Positions 52,762 through 61,267 of a stretch of 64,000 bases of DNA are shown here, piece by piece. The stretch is taken from NCBI RefSeq assembly GCF_002995495.1, contig NZ_PVZV01000007.1, positions 248,001 to 312,000 on the forward strand. Direction: 5' to 3'. The translations under genes were made by a program, and so were the position numbers. This stretch comes from Actinocorallia populi (GTDB lineage Bacteria > Actinomycetota > Actinomycetes > Streptosporangiales > Streptosporangiaceae). Every line of letters begins with the position of its first letter. Within the stretch, counting starts at the first letter, position 1. The notes beneath the pieces were generated by a model that saw only the letters and a program-made list of their open reading frames with translations, was not told where the DNA came from and searched no databases.

Positions 52762-54936
52762 ATGAGAACAGAACGTGATTCGGCCGAGGGTCTGCGGGAG
52801 CTGAGGAACGAGGTCAGATCGTTCGTCCGGGAGTGGCAGGAGGAGGGCCGCTTCGCCCCCCGCTGCGACTCCTGGCTGCGCGAGCACGACACCGCCTTCT
52901 CCCGCGCCCTTGCCGGGCGCGGCTGGATCGGGCTCACCTGGCCCCGCGAGTACGGCGGGGCCGAGCGCTCCCACCTCGCCCGGCTCGTCGTCACCGAGGA
53001 GCTGCTGCGGGCGGGCGCCCCGGTGGCCGCGCACTGGATGGCCGACCGGCAGATCGGGCCCGCGATCCTGCGGCACGGCTCGGCCGGACTGAAGCGGCGG
53101 TTCCTGCCCGGCATCACCCGCGGCGAGATCACCTTCTGCGTCGCGATGAGCGAGACCGAGGCCGGCAGCGACCTGGCGGCCGTGCGCACCACCGCCGCCC
53201 GCACCGGCGAAGGGTGGCTGCTCAACGGGCGCAAGGTCTGGACGAGCCACGCCCACCGCTCCACCCACGCCTACGTCCTGGCGCGCACCGACGCGACCGG
53301 CCGCAAGCACGAGGGGCTCAGCGAGTTCCTGCTGGACCTGGCGACGCCCGGTGTGACCGTCCGGCCCCTCTTCGACCTCTCCGGGGAGCACCACTTCAAC
53401 GAGGTGTTCTTCGACGACGTGCTCATCCCCCATGACCGGTTGCTGGGCGTCGAGGGCCAGGGCTGGAAGCAGGTCACCGAGCAGCTGTCGTTCGAACGCG
53501 GCGGCGCGGAACGGGTGCTCAGCACCTATCCCCTGCTCGCGGCGTTCGTCGCCGACGTCGACCCCGGCGACTCCCTGGCCGTCCAGGCCGCCGGGGAGCT
53601 GACCGCCCGGCTGTCCGTGCTGCGGGCGATGGCCTGGCGGGTGGCCGCCGACATGGACGAGGGGCGCGCACCCATCAGGGAGGCCGCCCTGCTGAAGTCG
53701 CTGGGCACCGCCTTCGAGAAGGACGTCGTCGAGACCGTCCGGCGGGTCCGCGGCGCCCTGCCCGACCCGGACGGCGGCGGGCTGGAACGGCTGATGGCCC
53801 AGGCCGTGCCCGCCGTTCCCGGTTTCAGCCTGCGCGGCGGCACCACGGAGATCCTCGGCACGATCGTCGCCAAGGGCCTCACCTCGGACGCGCCCTCCCG
53901 GCCGGGCCGGACGCCGCTCGGCGAGCTGGCGGCGGACGTCCTGGCCGGGCGCGGGCAGGACCCCGGCCTGTGGGAGGAGCTGCGCGAGCTGGGCTGGGCG
54001 GGCGCGGGCCTGCCGGAGGAGCTCGGCGGTGAGGGCGGCACCCTGACGGAACTGCTGACCCTGCTGGAGGCGGTCGGCGAACACGGTGCCGCCGTCCCGC
54101 TCCTGGAGACCTCCCTGGCCTGCCGGCTGCTCGTCCGGGCCGGCCGGCCCCTCCCCGCCCGGATGACCGCCACGGTCGCACTGCCCGGACCCGGGCTGCG
54201 GACGGGCGAGACGCTCGACGGGACGATCGAACGCGTGCCCTGGGCGTCCGCCGCCGACCTGGTCGTCGTGCCGCTCGACGGGGAGCTGGTGCTGCTGGAC
54301 GGCACCGTCCCCGGCTGGCGGGTCGAACCCGGGCGGAACCTGGCCGGCGAGCCCCGCGACACGGTCCACCTGGACGGGTGCCGGATCCCGCCCGGCCACC
54401 GGATCGCCTGCGACGTCTCCCGCGAGGAGGTCGTGGAACGGGCCGCCCTCCTGCAGGGGGCCCAGCTCGTCGGGGCCCTGCGCACCGCGCTGCGGCTCGC
54501 CGCCGACCACGCCCGCACCCGCGAGCAGTTCGGCCGCCCCCTCGCGGCGTTCCAGGCGGTCTCCCTGACGCTGGCCGGAGCCGCCGCCCGCGTCGAGGGC
54601 GCCGAGACCGCGCTGGCACGGGCGGCCGAGGCCGGGACGGGCGCCCCGGTGGCGGCGCTGCGCCTGTGGCTGGCCGAGGCCGCGGGAGAGGTCGCCGCCG
54701 CCGCCCACCAGGTGCACGGCGCGATGGGCGTCACCCGCGAACACCCCCTGCACCACACGACCCGCAGACTGTGGGCGTGGCGGGACGAATGGGCCGACGC
54801 CCGGCACTGGGCCGGGGCACTCGCCCGCGCCGCCGGGCCGGGGCCCGGCGACGACCGGTTGTGGGGATCGACCGGCGTGGACGTACAAGTGGCCGTACAG
54901 GCAGACGTACAGGACGATCGAGGAGGACGGGCATGA
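52762..54936 (+). CDS. Double-domain acyl-CoA dehydrogenase (FadE34-like fusion)
   Basis: A 724-residue protein containing two acyl-CoA dehydrogenase modules. Module 1 (about 1-375) has MSETEAGSDLAAVRTTA, NGRKVWTSHAHRSTHAY and SLRGGTTEILGTIVAKGL. Module 2 (about 380-700) has EELRELGWAGAGLPEELGGE, TREQFGRPLAAFQAVSLTLA and VHGAMGVTREHPLHHTTRRL. This fuses the alpha and beta subunits that are separate genes at 5.8-8.0 kb and resembles mycobacterial FadE34 (ChsE3, a steroid side-chain dehydrogenase). The tail after residue 700 is a short repetitive DVQVAVQADVQDD stretch. ATGA overlap with a crotonase gene downstream. Substrate unknown. Confidence 0.9.
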   Translation: MRTERDSAEGLRELRNEVRSFVREWQEEGRFAPRCDSWLREHDTAFSRALAGRGWIGLTWPREYGGAERSHLARLVVTEELLRAGAPVAAHWMADRQIGPAILRHGSAGLKRRFLPGITRGEITFCVAMSETEAGSDLAAVRTTAARTGEGWLLNGRKVWTSHAHRSTHAYVLARTDATGRKHEGLSEFLLDLATPGVTVRPLFDLSGEHHFNEVFFDDVLIPHDRLLGVEGQGWKQVTEQLSFERGGAERVLSTYPLLAAFVADVDPGDSLAVQAAGELTARLSVLRAMAWRVAADMDEGRAPIREAALLKSLGTAFEKDVVETVRRVRGALPDPDGGGLERLMAQAVPAVPGFSLRGGTTEILGTIVAKGLTSDAPSRPGRTPLGELAADVLAGRGQDPGLWEELRELGWAGAGLPEELGGEGGTLTELLTLLEAVGEHGAAVPLLETSLACRLLVRAGRPLPARMTATVALPGPGLRTGETLDGTIERVPWASAADLVVVPLDGELVLLDGTVPGWRVEPGRNLAGEPRDTVHLDGCRIPPGHRIACDVSREEVVERAALLQGAQLVGALRTALRLAADHARTREQFGRPLAAFQAVSLTLAGAAARVEGAETALARAAEAGTGAPVAALRLWLAEAAGEVAAAAHQVHGAMGVTREHPLHHTTRRLWAWRDEWADARHWAGALARAAGPGPGDDRLWGSTGVDVQVAVQADVQDDRGGRA

Positions 54937-55700
54937 GCCGGTGGAAGACGCTGCGGCTGGAGAGCCGCGACGGCGGGGTGCGGGTGCTGACGCTGGACGA
55001 CCCGGCGCGGCACAACGCCATCAGCTTCGCGATGCGCGACGACCTCGTCGACTGCGCCGCCCGGCTGCGGGCCGACCATGACGCGCGGGTCCTGATCGTC
55101 ACGGGAGCGGGCCGGTCGTTCTGCTCCGGCGCGGACCTGGGCGAGCTCTTCGGTGCCGAGGACCTGCCGGTGCGGGAGATCCGCGACGACGCCGCCCGCA
55201 TGTACGACGCCTTCCTGGCCGTACGGGACCTGCCCATCCCGACGATCGCCGCGGTGCAGGGCCACGCGATCGGCGCGGGCCTGAACCTGGCGATGTCCTG
55301 CGACGTGCGGCTGGCCGCGCCGCAGGCGAAGTTCAGCGCGACGTTCAGCCGGATCGGCCTGCATCCCGGCGGCGGCTGCACCTACTTCCTGGTCGAGGCA
55401 CTGGGCCGCCAGCGCGCCCTGGCCGTCCTCCTGGAGGGCGGCACCCTCGCGGGCGAGCAGGCCGTCCGGCACGGCCTGGCCCTGGAACTGCACGACGACC
55501 CCCTGGCCGCCGCCCTGGAGATGGCCGGCAGGTTCGCCTCCGTGCCGCCGGGGCTGGCCCGCGACATCAAGACCGCCGTCGGGCTGGCCGCCACCCAGGG
55601 CTTCGAGGCCACCCTCGCCTTCGAGGCCTGGGCGCAGGCGGACTCCTCCACCCGGCCCGCCACCCGCGAAACCCTGAACCGCACCTTCCGCAGGCCCTGA
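54933..55700 (+). CDS. Crotonase-fold protein lacking both hydratase glutamates
   Basis: A 255-residue enoyl-CoA hydratase/isomerase homologue. The fold is clear: LDDPARHNAISFAMRDDLVD, SFCSGADLGELFG, IPTIAAVQGHAIGAGLNLAM and SRIGLHPGGGCTYFLVEALG. The two hydratase glutamates are replaced, by N118 (GLNLAMSCD) and by F138 (AKFSATFSRIG). Hydration by the standard mechanism is therefore unlikely. Other crotonase chemistries (isomerase, thioesterase, decarboxylase) or a structural role remain possible. It is translationally coupled to the fused dehydrogenase, so it should act on that enzyme's product. Confidence 0.88.
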   Translation: MSRWKTLRLESRDGGVRVLTLDDPARHNAISFAMRDDLVDCAARLRADHDARVLIVTGAGRSFCSGADLGELFGAEDLPVREIRDDAARMYDAFLAVRDLPIPTIAAVQGHAIGAGLNLAMSCDVRLAAPQAKFSATFSRIGLHPGGGCTYFLVEALGRQRALAVLLEGGTLAGEQAVRHGLALELHDDPLAAALEMAGRFASVPPGLARDIKTAVGLAATQGFEATLAFEAWAQADSSTRPATRETLNRTFRRP

Positions 55701-55760
55701 CACCGGGGAACGTTCTGAGAGGATGGTCTCTGACCGGCGAAAAAGGGAGGCACGAGGCAC

Positions 55761-56846
55761 ATGGCGCAGCGGGTACGCGGGGTCGTCGCACCGGGCAGGA
55801 ACGAACCCGTACGGGTGGAGACGATCATCATTCCGGACCCGGGGCCGGGCGAGGCCGTGGTGAAGGTCCAGGCGTGCGGGGTGTGCCACACGGACCTGCA
55901 CTACAAGCAGGGCGGGATCAACGACGAGTTCCCGTTCCTGCTGGGCCACGAGGCGGCGGGGATCGTGGAGTCCGTGGGCGACGGGGTCACCGAGGTCGCG
56001 CCCGGTGACTTCGTGGTCCTCAACTGGCGGGCCGTCTGCGGCCAGTGCCGCGCCTGCCTGCGCGGGCGTCCGTGGTACTGCTTCAACACCCACAACGCCA
56101 AGCAGAAGATGACCCTGGAGGACGGCACCGAGCTGTCGCCCGCGCTGGGGATCGGGGCCTTCGCCGACAAGACCCTGGTGGCCGCCGGGCAGTGCACCAA
56201 GGTCGACCCCGCGGCCAAGCCGGAGGTCGCGGGTCTCCTCGGCTGCGGGGTGATGGCCGGGATCGGCGCCGCCATCAACACCGGCGGCGTCACCCGGGGC
56301 GACTCGGTCGCGGTCATCGGGTGCGGCGGCGTCGGCGGGGCCTCGATCATGGGGGCGCGGCTGGCCGGAGCGCGGCGGATCATCGCCGTGGACATCGACC
56401 AGCGCAAGCTCGACAAGGCGCTCGAGCTGGGCGCGACCCACACCGTCAACTCCAAGGAGACCGACGCGGTCGAGGCGATCCGGGAGCTGACCGGCGGGTT
56501 CGGCGCGGACGTCGTGGTTGAGGCCGTGGGCCGTCCCGAGACGTATGAGCAGGCGTTCTACGCCCGTGACCTGGCCGGGACCGTCGTCCTGGTCGGGGTG
56601 CCGACCCCGGAGATGAGGCTGGAGCTGCCGCTGCTGGAGGTCTTCGGCCGCGGCGGGGCGCTGAAGTCCTCCTGGTACGGCGACTGCCTGCCCTCGCGGG
56701 ACTTCCCCATGCTCATCGACCTGTACCTGCAGGGCCGCCTCGACCTCGGGGCGTTCGTCACCGAGACCATCGGCATCGATGGCATCGAGGCCGCGTTCGC
56801 CAAGATGCACCACGGCGACGTGCTGCGCTCGGTGGTGATCCTGTGA
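55761..56846 (+). CDS. mscR: S-(hydroxymethyl)mycothiol dehydrogenase (mycothiol-dependent formaldehyde dehydrogenase)
   Basis: A 361-residue zinc MDR. Catalytic zinc ligands: Cys and His in [11 protein letters not shown] and [20 protein letters not shown]. Structural zinc cysteines: [15 protein letters not shown]. The NAD loop is [29 protein letters not shown] and [20 protein letters not shown] are characteristic of MscR-type enzymes. It oxidises S-hydroxymethylmycothiol, formed from formaldehyde, to S-formylmycothiol. Its GTGA overlap with a metallo-hydrolase gene recreates the two-gene formaldehyde module of mycobacteria. GGGAGG precedes the ATG. Confidence 0.94.
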   Translation: MAQRVRGVVAPGRNEPVRVETIIIPDPGPGEAVVKVQACGVCHTDLHYKQGGINDEFPFLLGHEAAGIVESVGDGVTEVAPGDFVVLNWRAVCGQCRACLRGRPWYCFNTHNAKQKMTLEDGTELSPALGIGAFADKTLVAAGQCTKVDPAAKPEVAGLLGCGVMAGIGAAINTGGVTRGDSVAVIGCGGVGGASIMGARLAGARRIIAVDIDQRKLDKALELGATHTVNSKETDAVEAIRELTGGFGADVVVEAVGRPETYEQAFYARDLAGTVVLVGVPTPEMRLELPLLEVFGRGGALKSSWYGDCLPSRDFPMLIDLYLQGRLDLGAFVTETIGIDGIEAAFAKMHHGDVLRSVVIL

Positions 56847-57472
56847 CCGCCGCCATCAGCCACCTGGTCACCTCCGGCACCTTCTCCCTGGACGGCGGCA
56901 TCTGGGACGTCGACAACAACGTCTGGATCATCGGCGACGAGCACGAGGCCATCGTCATCGACGCCGCCCACGACGCCGCCGCCATCCGCGACGCGCTGGG
57001 CGGACGCACCCTGAAGGCCATCGTCTCCACCCATGCCCACAACGACCACATCGACGCGGCCCCCGTCCTCGCCGACGCCACGAACGCGCCGATCCTGCTG
57101 CACCCGGCCGACCTGCCGCTGTGGGAGATGACGCACCCGGACCGGCGGCCCGACGGGGAGCTGGCCGACGGGCAGGCCCTGACCGTCGGCGGGATCGAGC
57201 TGAAGGTCCTGCACACCCCGGGCCACGCGCCCGGCGCCGTCTGCCTGTACGCGCCGGAGCTGGGCACGGTCTTCACCGGCGACACCCTCTTCCAGGGCGG
57301 TCCGGGCGCGACCGGGCGCTCGTTCTCGGACTTCCCGACCATCATCGGCTCCATCCGGGAGAAGCTGCTGACCCTGCCCGGCGACACGAAGGTGTACACC
57401 GGGCACGGCGACTCCACCAGGATCGGGGACGAGGCCCCGCATCTGCAGGAGTGGCTCGACCGGGGCCACTGA
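56843..57472 (+). CDS. Metallo-beta-lactamase-fold hydrolase, partner of MscR
   Basis: A 209-residue glyoxalase-II-like MBL protein. Dinuclear zinc motif [18 protein letters not shown] (HxHxDH), [20 protein letters not shown] (His), [20 protein letters not shown] (Asp) and VYTGHGDST (His) are all present. In this position it is a good candidate for hydrolysing S-formylmycothiol to formate and mycothiol; this is inferred from adjacency to mscR. GTG start inside the mscR stop. Confidence 0.9.
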   Translation: MTAAISHLVTSGTFSLDGGIWDVDNNVWIIGDEHEAIVIDAAHDAAAIRDALGGRTLKAIVSTHAHNDHIDAAPVLADATNAPILLHPADLPLWEMTHPDRRPDGELADGQALTVGGIELKVLHTPGHAPGAVCLYAPELGTVFTGDTLFQGGPGATGRSFSDFPTIIGSIREKLLTLPGDTKVYTGHGDSTRIGDEAPHLQEWLDRGH

Positions 57473-57534
57473 GCCTCCGGTGATACGGGGGCGGGCCGCG
57501 GTCGGCGGTCCGCCCGGCATGACACGATGCGGTC

Positions 57535-58227
57535 ATGGAACTGCTCGAGGCTCTGCGCGGCACCGCCGCCATCAGGGAGTTCACGGAGGAACCCGTCTCC
57601 GACGCCGTCGTCCACCGCATCCTGGACACCGCCCGGTTCGCGCCCAGCGGCGGCAACAAGCAGGGATGGCGGGTCGTCGTCGTCAAGGACCCCGAGGTCC
57701 GCGCGAAGATGCGCGACCTGTACCTGCCGGGCTGGCGGGACTACCGGGCGCTGGGCGAGGCGGGGCTGCGGGCGTGGTCGCCGCTGGCCGACCGGGAGGC
57801 CGAGGCCGCGGCGCTGGACCGGGAGCCCGCCGAGGACCACCGTGCCGACTTCGCGCTCAACATGGACAAGGTGCCGGTGATGCTCGCCGTGTTCGCCGAC
57901 CTGAACGAGCTGGCGGCCGTCGACCGCGACCACGACCGCTACACGTTCGCGGGCGGCGCGTCGGTCTACCCGTTCGTGTGGAACCTGCTCCTCGCGGCGC
58001 GCGAGGAGGGCCTGGGCGGGGTGATGACGACGATCCACATCCGCCAGGAGGAGGGTGTGCGCGAACTGCTGGGGGCTCCGGACGGCGTCGCGCTGGCGTC
58101 GGTGGTGTTCCTGGGCCATCCGGTGCGCAGGCCGACACGGCTGCGGCGTGCGGCGGTGTCGGAGTTCGCCACTTTCGACTCCTTCGATGGGAGCCCCGTC
58201 ACACCACCCGATGTTACTGACCAGTAG
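57535..58227 (+). CDS. Nitroreductase-family flavoprotein
   Basis: A 230-residue nitroreductase. RGTAAIREFTEEPVSDAVVH then RILDTARFAPSGGNKQGWRV is the FMN-binding N-terminal motif; VYPFVWNLLLAAREEGLGGV and GHPVRRPTR complete the family pattern. It would reduce nitroaromatics, quinones or act as an oxidoreductase on enones with FMN and NAD(P)H. Natural substrate unknown. It ends 11 bases before a thioesterase gene whose operator/promoter lies inside its 3' end. Confidence 0.9.
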   Translation: MELLEALRGTAAIREFTEEPVSDAVVHRILDTARFAPSGGNKQGWRVVVVKDPEVRAKMRDLYLPGWRDYRALGEAGLRAWSPLADREAEAAALDREPAEDHRADFALNMDKVPVMLAVFADLNELAAVDRDHDRYTFAGGASVYPFVWNLLLAAREEGLGGVMTTIHIRQEEGVRELLGAPDGVALASVVFLGHPVRRPTRLRRAAVSEFATFDSFDGSPVTPPDVTDQ

Positions 58228-58230
58228 GAT
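58215..58230 (+). promoter_or_regulatory. Palindromic operator fused to a leaderless -10 element
   Basis: TACTGACCAGTA (58215-58226) is a perfect 5-2-5 dyad. It overlaps TAGGAT (58225-58230), a good -10 box eight bases before the GTG of the thioesterase gene, giving a leaderless transcript. The site lies inside the last codons of the nitroreductase gene. A repressor bound here would block the promoter of the thioesterase-dehydrogenase pair. Confidence 0.6.
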
Positions 58231-58238
58231 AGTTTCCC

Positions 58239-58652
58239 GTGAGCTACCTGTACTGGGAGAGCGTCCCGACCCGCTGGAACGACAACGACTGCTACGGCCA
58301 CATGAACAACGTCATCCACTACGAGATGATGGACACCGTGGCCAACACCTGGCTCATCCGCGAGGCGGGCTTCGACCCGTTCCACGGTGACACCATCGGC
58401 ATGTGCGTGGCATCCCGCTGCGAGTATAAGGCCGAGGCCCGCTTCCCCGAGGTCATCAGGGTGGGGTTGCGCATCGGCAGGCTCGGCACCTCCAGCGTCA
58501 GGTACGAGATCGGCCTGCACCGCGCCGACGGCGAGACCCTCATCGCCCACGGCGACTTCACCCACGTCTTCGTCGACCGCGAGACCCGCCGTCCCGTGCC
58601 GATCACCGGGCGGATGCGCGAGGCCATGGAGAAGCTGGTGGTGGCGTCATGA
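58239..58652 (+). CDS. Acyl-CoA thioesterase, 4HBT hotdog fold
   Basis: A 137-residue hotdog thioesterase. TRWNDNDCYGHMNNVIHYEM contains the D-x-x-GHxNN catalytic motif of 4-hydroxybenzoyl-CoA thioesterase-like proteins; CEYKAEARFPEVIRVGLRIG and GDFTHVFVDRETRRPVPITG complete the fold. Releases CoA from an acyl or aroyl thioester. GTG start, no ribosome binding site, leaderless promoter. ATGA overlap with the alcohol dehydrogenase gene. Confidence 0.92.
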   Translation: MSYLYWESVPTRWNDNDCYGHMNNVIHYEMMDTVANTWLIREAGFDPFHGDTIGMCVASRCEYKAEARFPEVIRVGLRIGRLGTSSVRYEIGLHRADGETLIAHGDFTHVFVDRETRRPVPITGRMREAMEKLVVAS

Positions 58653-59764
58653 CCAGGACCCGGGTGTCGGTGCTGACCGAACTCGGCAGGGAGGCGCCCT
58701 ACGCGGCCTCCCGGCCGCTGGAGGTCACCGAGGTGACGCTCGACCCGCCGGGGCCGGGCGAGCTGCTGGTGCGGATCGGCGCGGCGGGACTGTGCCACTC
58801 CGACCTGTCGGTGATCAACGGGTCGCGGGTGCGGCCGCTGCCGATGGCGCTGGGGCACGAGGCCGCCGGCGAGGTCGTCGAGGCCGGTGAGGGAGCGGAG
58901 TTCGCCGTCGGCGACCGTGTCGTGCTGGCGTTCGTGCCGGCCTGCGGGCGGTGCCCCCGCTGCCGGTCCGGGCGGCCCGCCCTGTGCGTGCCGGGCGCGG
59001 CGGCCAACGGCGCGGGCACCCTGCTGGGCGGCGGGCGCCGCATCGACGGCGGGCGGATCAACCACCATCTGGGCGTCTCGGCGTTCTCCGACTACGCGGT
59101 GGTCTCCCAGCAGTCGGCGGTCAAAGTCGACTCCGACCTGCCGTTCGAGATCGCGGCGCTGTTCGGCTGCGCGGTGCTGACCGGCGCGGGCGCCGCCCTG
59201 CACAGCGCGCAGGTCGCCCCCGCCGACAGCGTCGCCGTCTTCGGGCTCGGCGGCGTCGGCCTGTCGGCGCTGCTGGCGGCCAAGGCCCTGGGCGCGGAGA
59301 CGATCGTCGCGATCGACGTCGTGCCCGCCAAGCTGGAACTCGCCCGCGAACTCGGCGCCACCCACACCGTGGCGGGCGGCCCGGACGCCGTCGCGGAGCT
59401 CAAGGAGATCACCGGCGGCGGCGCGGACAAGGTCATCGAGACCGCGGGCGTCGTGCCGGTGCTGCGCCAGGCCTACGACGCGGCGGCCCCGGGCGGCACC
59501 ACCGTCACCGTGGGGCTGCCCGCTCCCGGCAGGGAGCTGGCGCTGCCCGCGCTCAGCCTCGTCGCCGAGGAGAAGACCCTGCGCGGCAGCTACCTGGGCT
59601 CCTGCGCGCCCCGGCGGGACGTCCCCCGCTTCATCGAGATGTACCGCGAGGGCGTCCTCCCGGTGGACCGGCTGCTGACGGGCACCCTGCCGCTGGAGGA
59701 GGTCAACGCGGGCTTCGACCGGCTGCACACCGGCGAGGCCGTCCGGCAGGTCGTGCTCTTCTGA
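58649..59764 (+). CDS. Zinc-dependent alcohol dehydrogenase (MDR)
   Basis: A 371-residue MDR. Catalytic zinc: GLCHSDLSVING and LGHEAAGEVVEAGEGAEFAV. Structural zinc: CGRCPRCRSGRPALC. NAD(P) loop: VFGLGGVGLSALLAAKALGA. It resembles mycobacterial AdhB/AdhD-type class III-like dehydrogenases. Coupled to a thioesterase gene and followed by a convergent TetR and an SDR gene, it may oxidise an alcohol or aldehyde in acyl catabolism. Substrate unknown. Confidence 0.92.
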   Translation: MTRTRVSVLTELGREAPYAASRPLEVTEVTLDPPGPGELLVRIGAAGLCHSDLSVINGSRVRPLPMALGHEAAGEVVEAGEGAEFAVGDRVVLAFVPACGRCPRCRSGRPALCVPGAAANGAGTLLGGGRRIDGGRINHHLGVSAFSDYAVVSQQSAVKVDSDLPFEIAALFGCAVLTGAGAALHSAQVAPADSVAVFGLGGVGLSALLAAKALGAETIVAIDVVPAKLELARELGATHTVAGGPDAVAELKEITGGGADKVIETAGVVPVLRQAYDAAAPGGTTVTVGLPAPGRELALPALSLVAEEKTLRGSYLGSCAPRRDVPRFIEMYREGVLPVDRLLTGTLPLEEVNAGFDRLHTGEAVRQVVLF

Positions 59765-59771
59765 CGGTCCC

Positions 59772-59787
59772 GTCCCGCTAGCGGGAC
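59772..59787. terminator. Palindromic bidirectional terminator candidate
   Basis: GTCCCGCTAGCGGGAC is a perfect 16-base palindrome located seven bases after the alcohol dehydrogenase stop and overlapping the TetR stop codon. The convergent setting suggests a shared terminator, without a U-tract. Confidence 0.55.
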
Positions 59788-60383
59788 GCCAGCATGCGCA
59801 GCGCCAGGTCGGCGTAGGCCGCGGTGATCTGGTCCGCGCCGCGGCTGCGCTGGCTGGGGTACCAGCGGGCCACGTCGATCGCCAGGGACATGATCGCCGT
59901 GGTGGCCATGGGCGCCGCCGCGGCCTCGAACAGCCCGGCCGCGACGCCCTCGTCGATCGCCTCGCGCAGGAAGGCCTCGGTCCGCCGCCGGATCACGATC
60001 AGCTCCCGCTGGCGGGCCGGGGACAACGAGGTGTGCTCGTACTGCACCACCCGCGCCAGGGTGTGGTGCTCGGCGTGGAAGGAGACCATCACCTCGACGA
60101 TGGCGCGCACCCGCTCCACCGGATCCGGATGCTCTTCGCAGGCCCGGCGGACCTGCTCGGAGTTCACTTCGTGCCCGGTGCGCGCGATCTCGTACAGCAG
60201 CGCTTCTTTGGTGGCGAAGTGCATGTACATCGCGGCCGGGCTCATCCCCGCACGCAACGCCACCTGGCGGGTCGAAGTCCCGTGGTAACCCTGCTCGCCG
60301 AAGGCGTCCAGCGCGGCCATCAGCAGCCTCTGCGCCGTGGGCGGCAGGTCCGCCCAAGCCTCCTGGACGGTCTCAGCCGCCAT
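59778..60383 (-). CDS. TetR-family transcriptional regulator
   Basis: A 201-residue TetR. HTH: AQRLLMAALDAFGEQGYHGT and TRQVALRAGMSPAAMYMHFA. The ligand domain has FHAEHHTLARVVQYEHTSLS, typical of TetRs linked to acyl-CoA metabolism. The ATG follows AGGAG at nine bases. It lies downstream of, and same-strand with, an SDR gene (56-base gap), so both may be one transcript. Its target could be the TACTGACCAGTA site at 58.2 kb, which is speculative. Confidence 0.9.
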   Translation of the reverse strand: MAAETVQEAWADLPPTAQRLLMAALDAFGEQGYHGTSTRQVALRAGMSPAAMYMHFATKEALLYEIARTGHEVNSEQVRRACEEHPDPVERVRAIVEVMVSFHAEHHTLARVVQYEHTSLSPARQRELIVIRRRTEAFLREAIDEGVAAGLFEAAAAPMATTAIMSLAIDVARWYPSQRSRGADQITAAYADLALRMLASR

Positions 60384-60439
60384 GCGCCGCCACTCCTGTA
60401 CTCGCCCGGATCCCGGCACGGGCCGGGAGTCACCAGAGA

Positions 60440-61201
60440 CTAGGCGACCGTCAGGCCGCCGTCCACGGGAATCACCGCACCGTTCACGTACGACCCGGCG
60501 CGGCTGGCGAGGAACACGGCGGCGCCCGCCATGTCGTCGGGGCGGCCGATGCGCTTGAGCGGCACCGCCTCGGCGATGGCTTCGCCGAACGCGTCGAGCG
60601 TCGCGGCCATCATCTTGGACTCGAACGGGCCGGGCGCGATCGCGTTGACGGTGATCGCCTGCGGTCCGAGCTCCTTGGCCAGCACCCGGGTGAGCTGGTG
60701 GACCGCGGCCTTGCTGGAGGTGTAGGAGTAGCGCTGGCCCGGCGTCATGATGCCGTCGATCGAGCCGATGTTGATGATCCGCGCCGGGTCGTCGGCGGTG
60801 GCGGCCTCGCGCAGGCGCGGCACCAGCGCCTTGGTGAGGTAGAAGGGGGACTTCAGGTTGAGGTCGATGACCTTGTCCCAGGCCGAGGAGGGGAACTCCT
60901 CCAGCGGGGCTCCCCAGGTGGCGCCGGCGTTGTTGACCAGGATGTGCAGCGGCCCCTCGACGGTCCCGGCCAGCCGCAGGCACTCCTCCTCGGTGGACAG
61001 GTCGGCCGGCACCCCGACGACCTCCCCGCCGCCGACCTTGGAGAGCTCGGCGACGGCCTCGTCCACCGCGGCGGCCTTGCGGGAGCTGATGACGACCCTG
61101 GCCGCCCCGGCCTCCAGCAGGCCCCGGGCGATCATCAGCCCGATGCCCCGGGTCCCCCCGGTGACCAGCGCGGTCTTGCCGTCCAGCCGGAACAGGTCCA
61201 T
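60440..61201 (-). CDS. Short-chain dehydrogenase/reductase (gluconate 5-dehydrogenase/FabG-like)
   Basis: A 253-residue classical SDR: TGGTRGIG cofactor loop, NNAGATWGAPLEEFP, catalytic Ser in IGSIDGIMTPGQ, YSYTSSKAAVHQLTR (YxxSK motif) and a C-terminal PVDGGLTVA end. NADP preference is suggested by SSRKAAAVDEA after strand 2. Such SDRs accompany ADH/ACAD gene sets in actinobacteria. Substrate unknown. Confidence 0.93.
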   Translation of the reverse strand: MDLFRLDGKTALVTGGTRGIGLMIARGLLEAGAARVVISSRKAAAVDEAVAELSKVGGGEVVGVPADLSTEEECLRLAGTVEGPLHILVNNAGATWGAPLEEFPSSAWDKVIDLNLKSPFYLTKALVPRLREAATADDPARIINIGSIDGIMTPGQRYSYTSSKAAVHQLTRVLAKELGPQAITVNAIAPGPFESKMMAATLDAFGEAIAEAVPLKRIGRPDDMAGAAVFLASRAGSYVNGAVIPVDGGLTVA

Positions 61202-61267
61202 GAGTCACTCCCGGTATGCCATGAGAGGTCCGATACGAGACCCGCAGTCTATCGAGCGGCAGCCGGT

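Noticed and set aside
49861-54888. A 1675-codon open frame on the minus strand
   Set aside because: It runs antisense through the enoyl-CoA hydratase, acetoacetyl-CoA synthetase and fused dehydrogenase genes, has low-complexity Gly/Arg/Pro/Val-rich sequence and no family motif. It is an artefact of high third-position G+C in the real genes.
59778-61208. A single 476-codon TetR-SDR fusion protein
   Set aside because: The frame of the TetR gene stays open upstream, but the SDR is encoded in a different frame with its own start and stop and intact motifs. The upstream part of the long frame is a shadow of the SDR.
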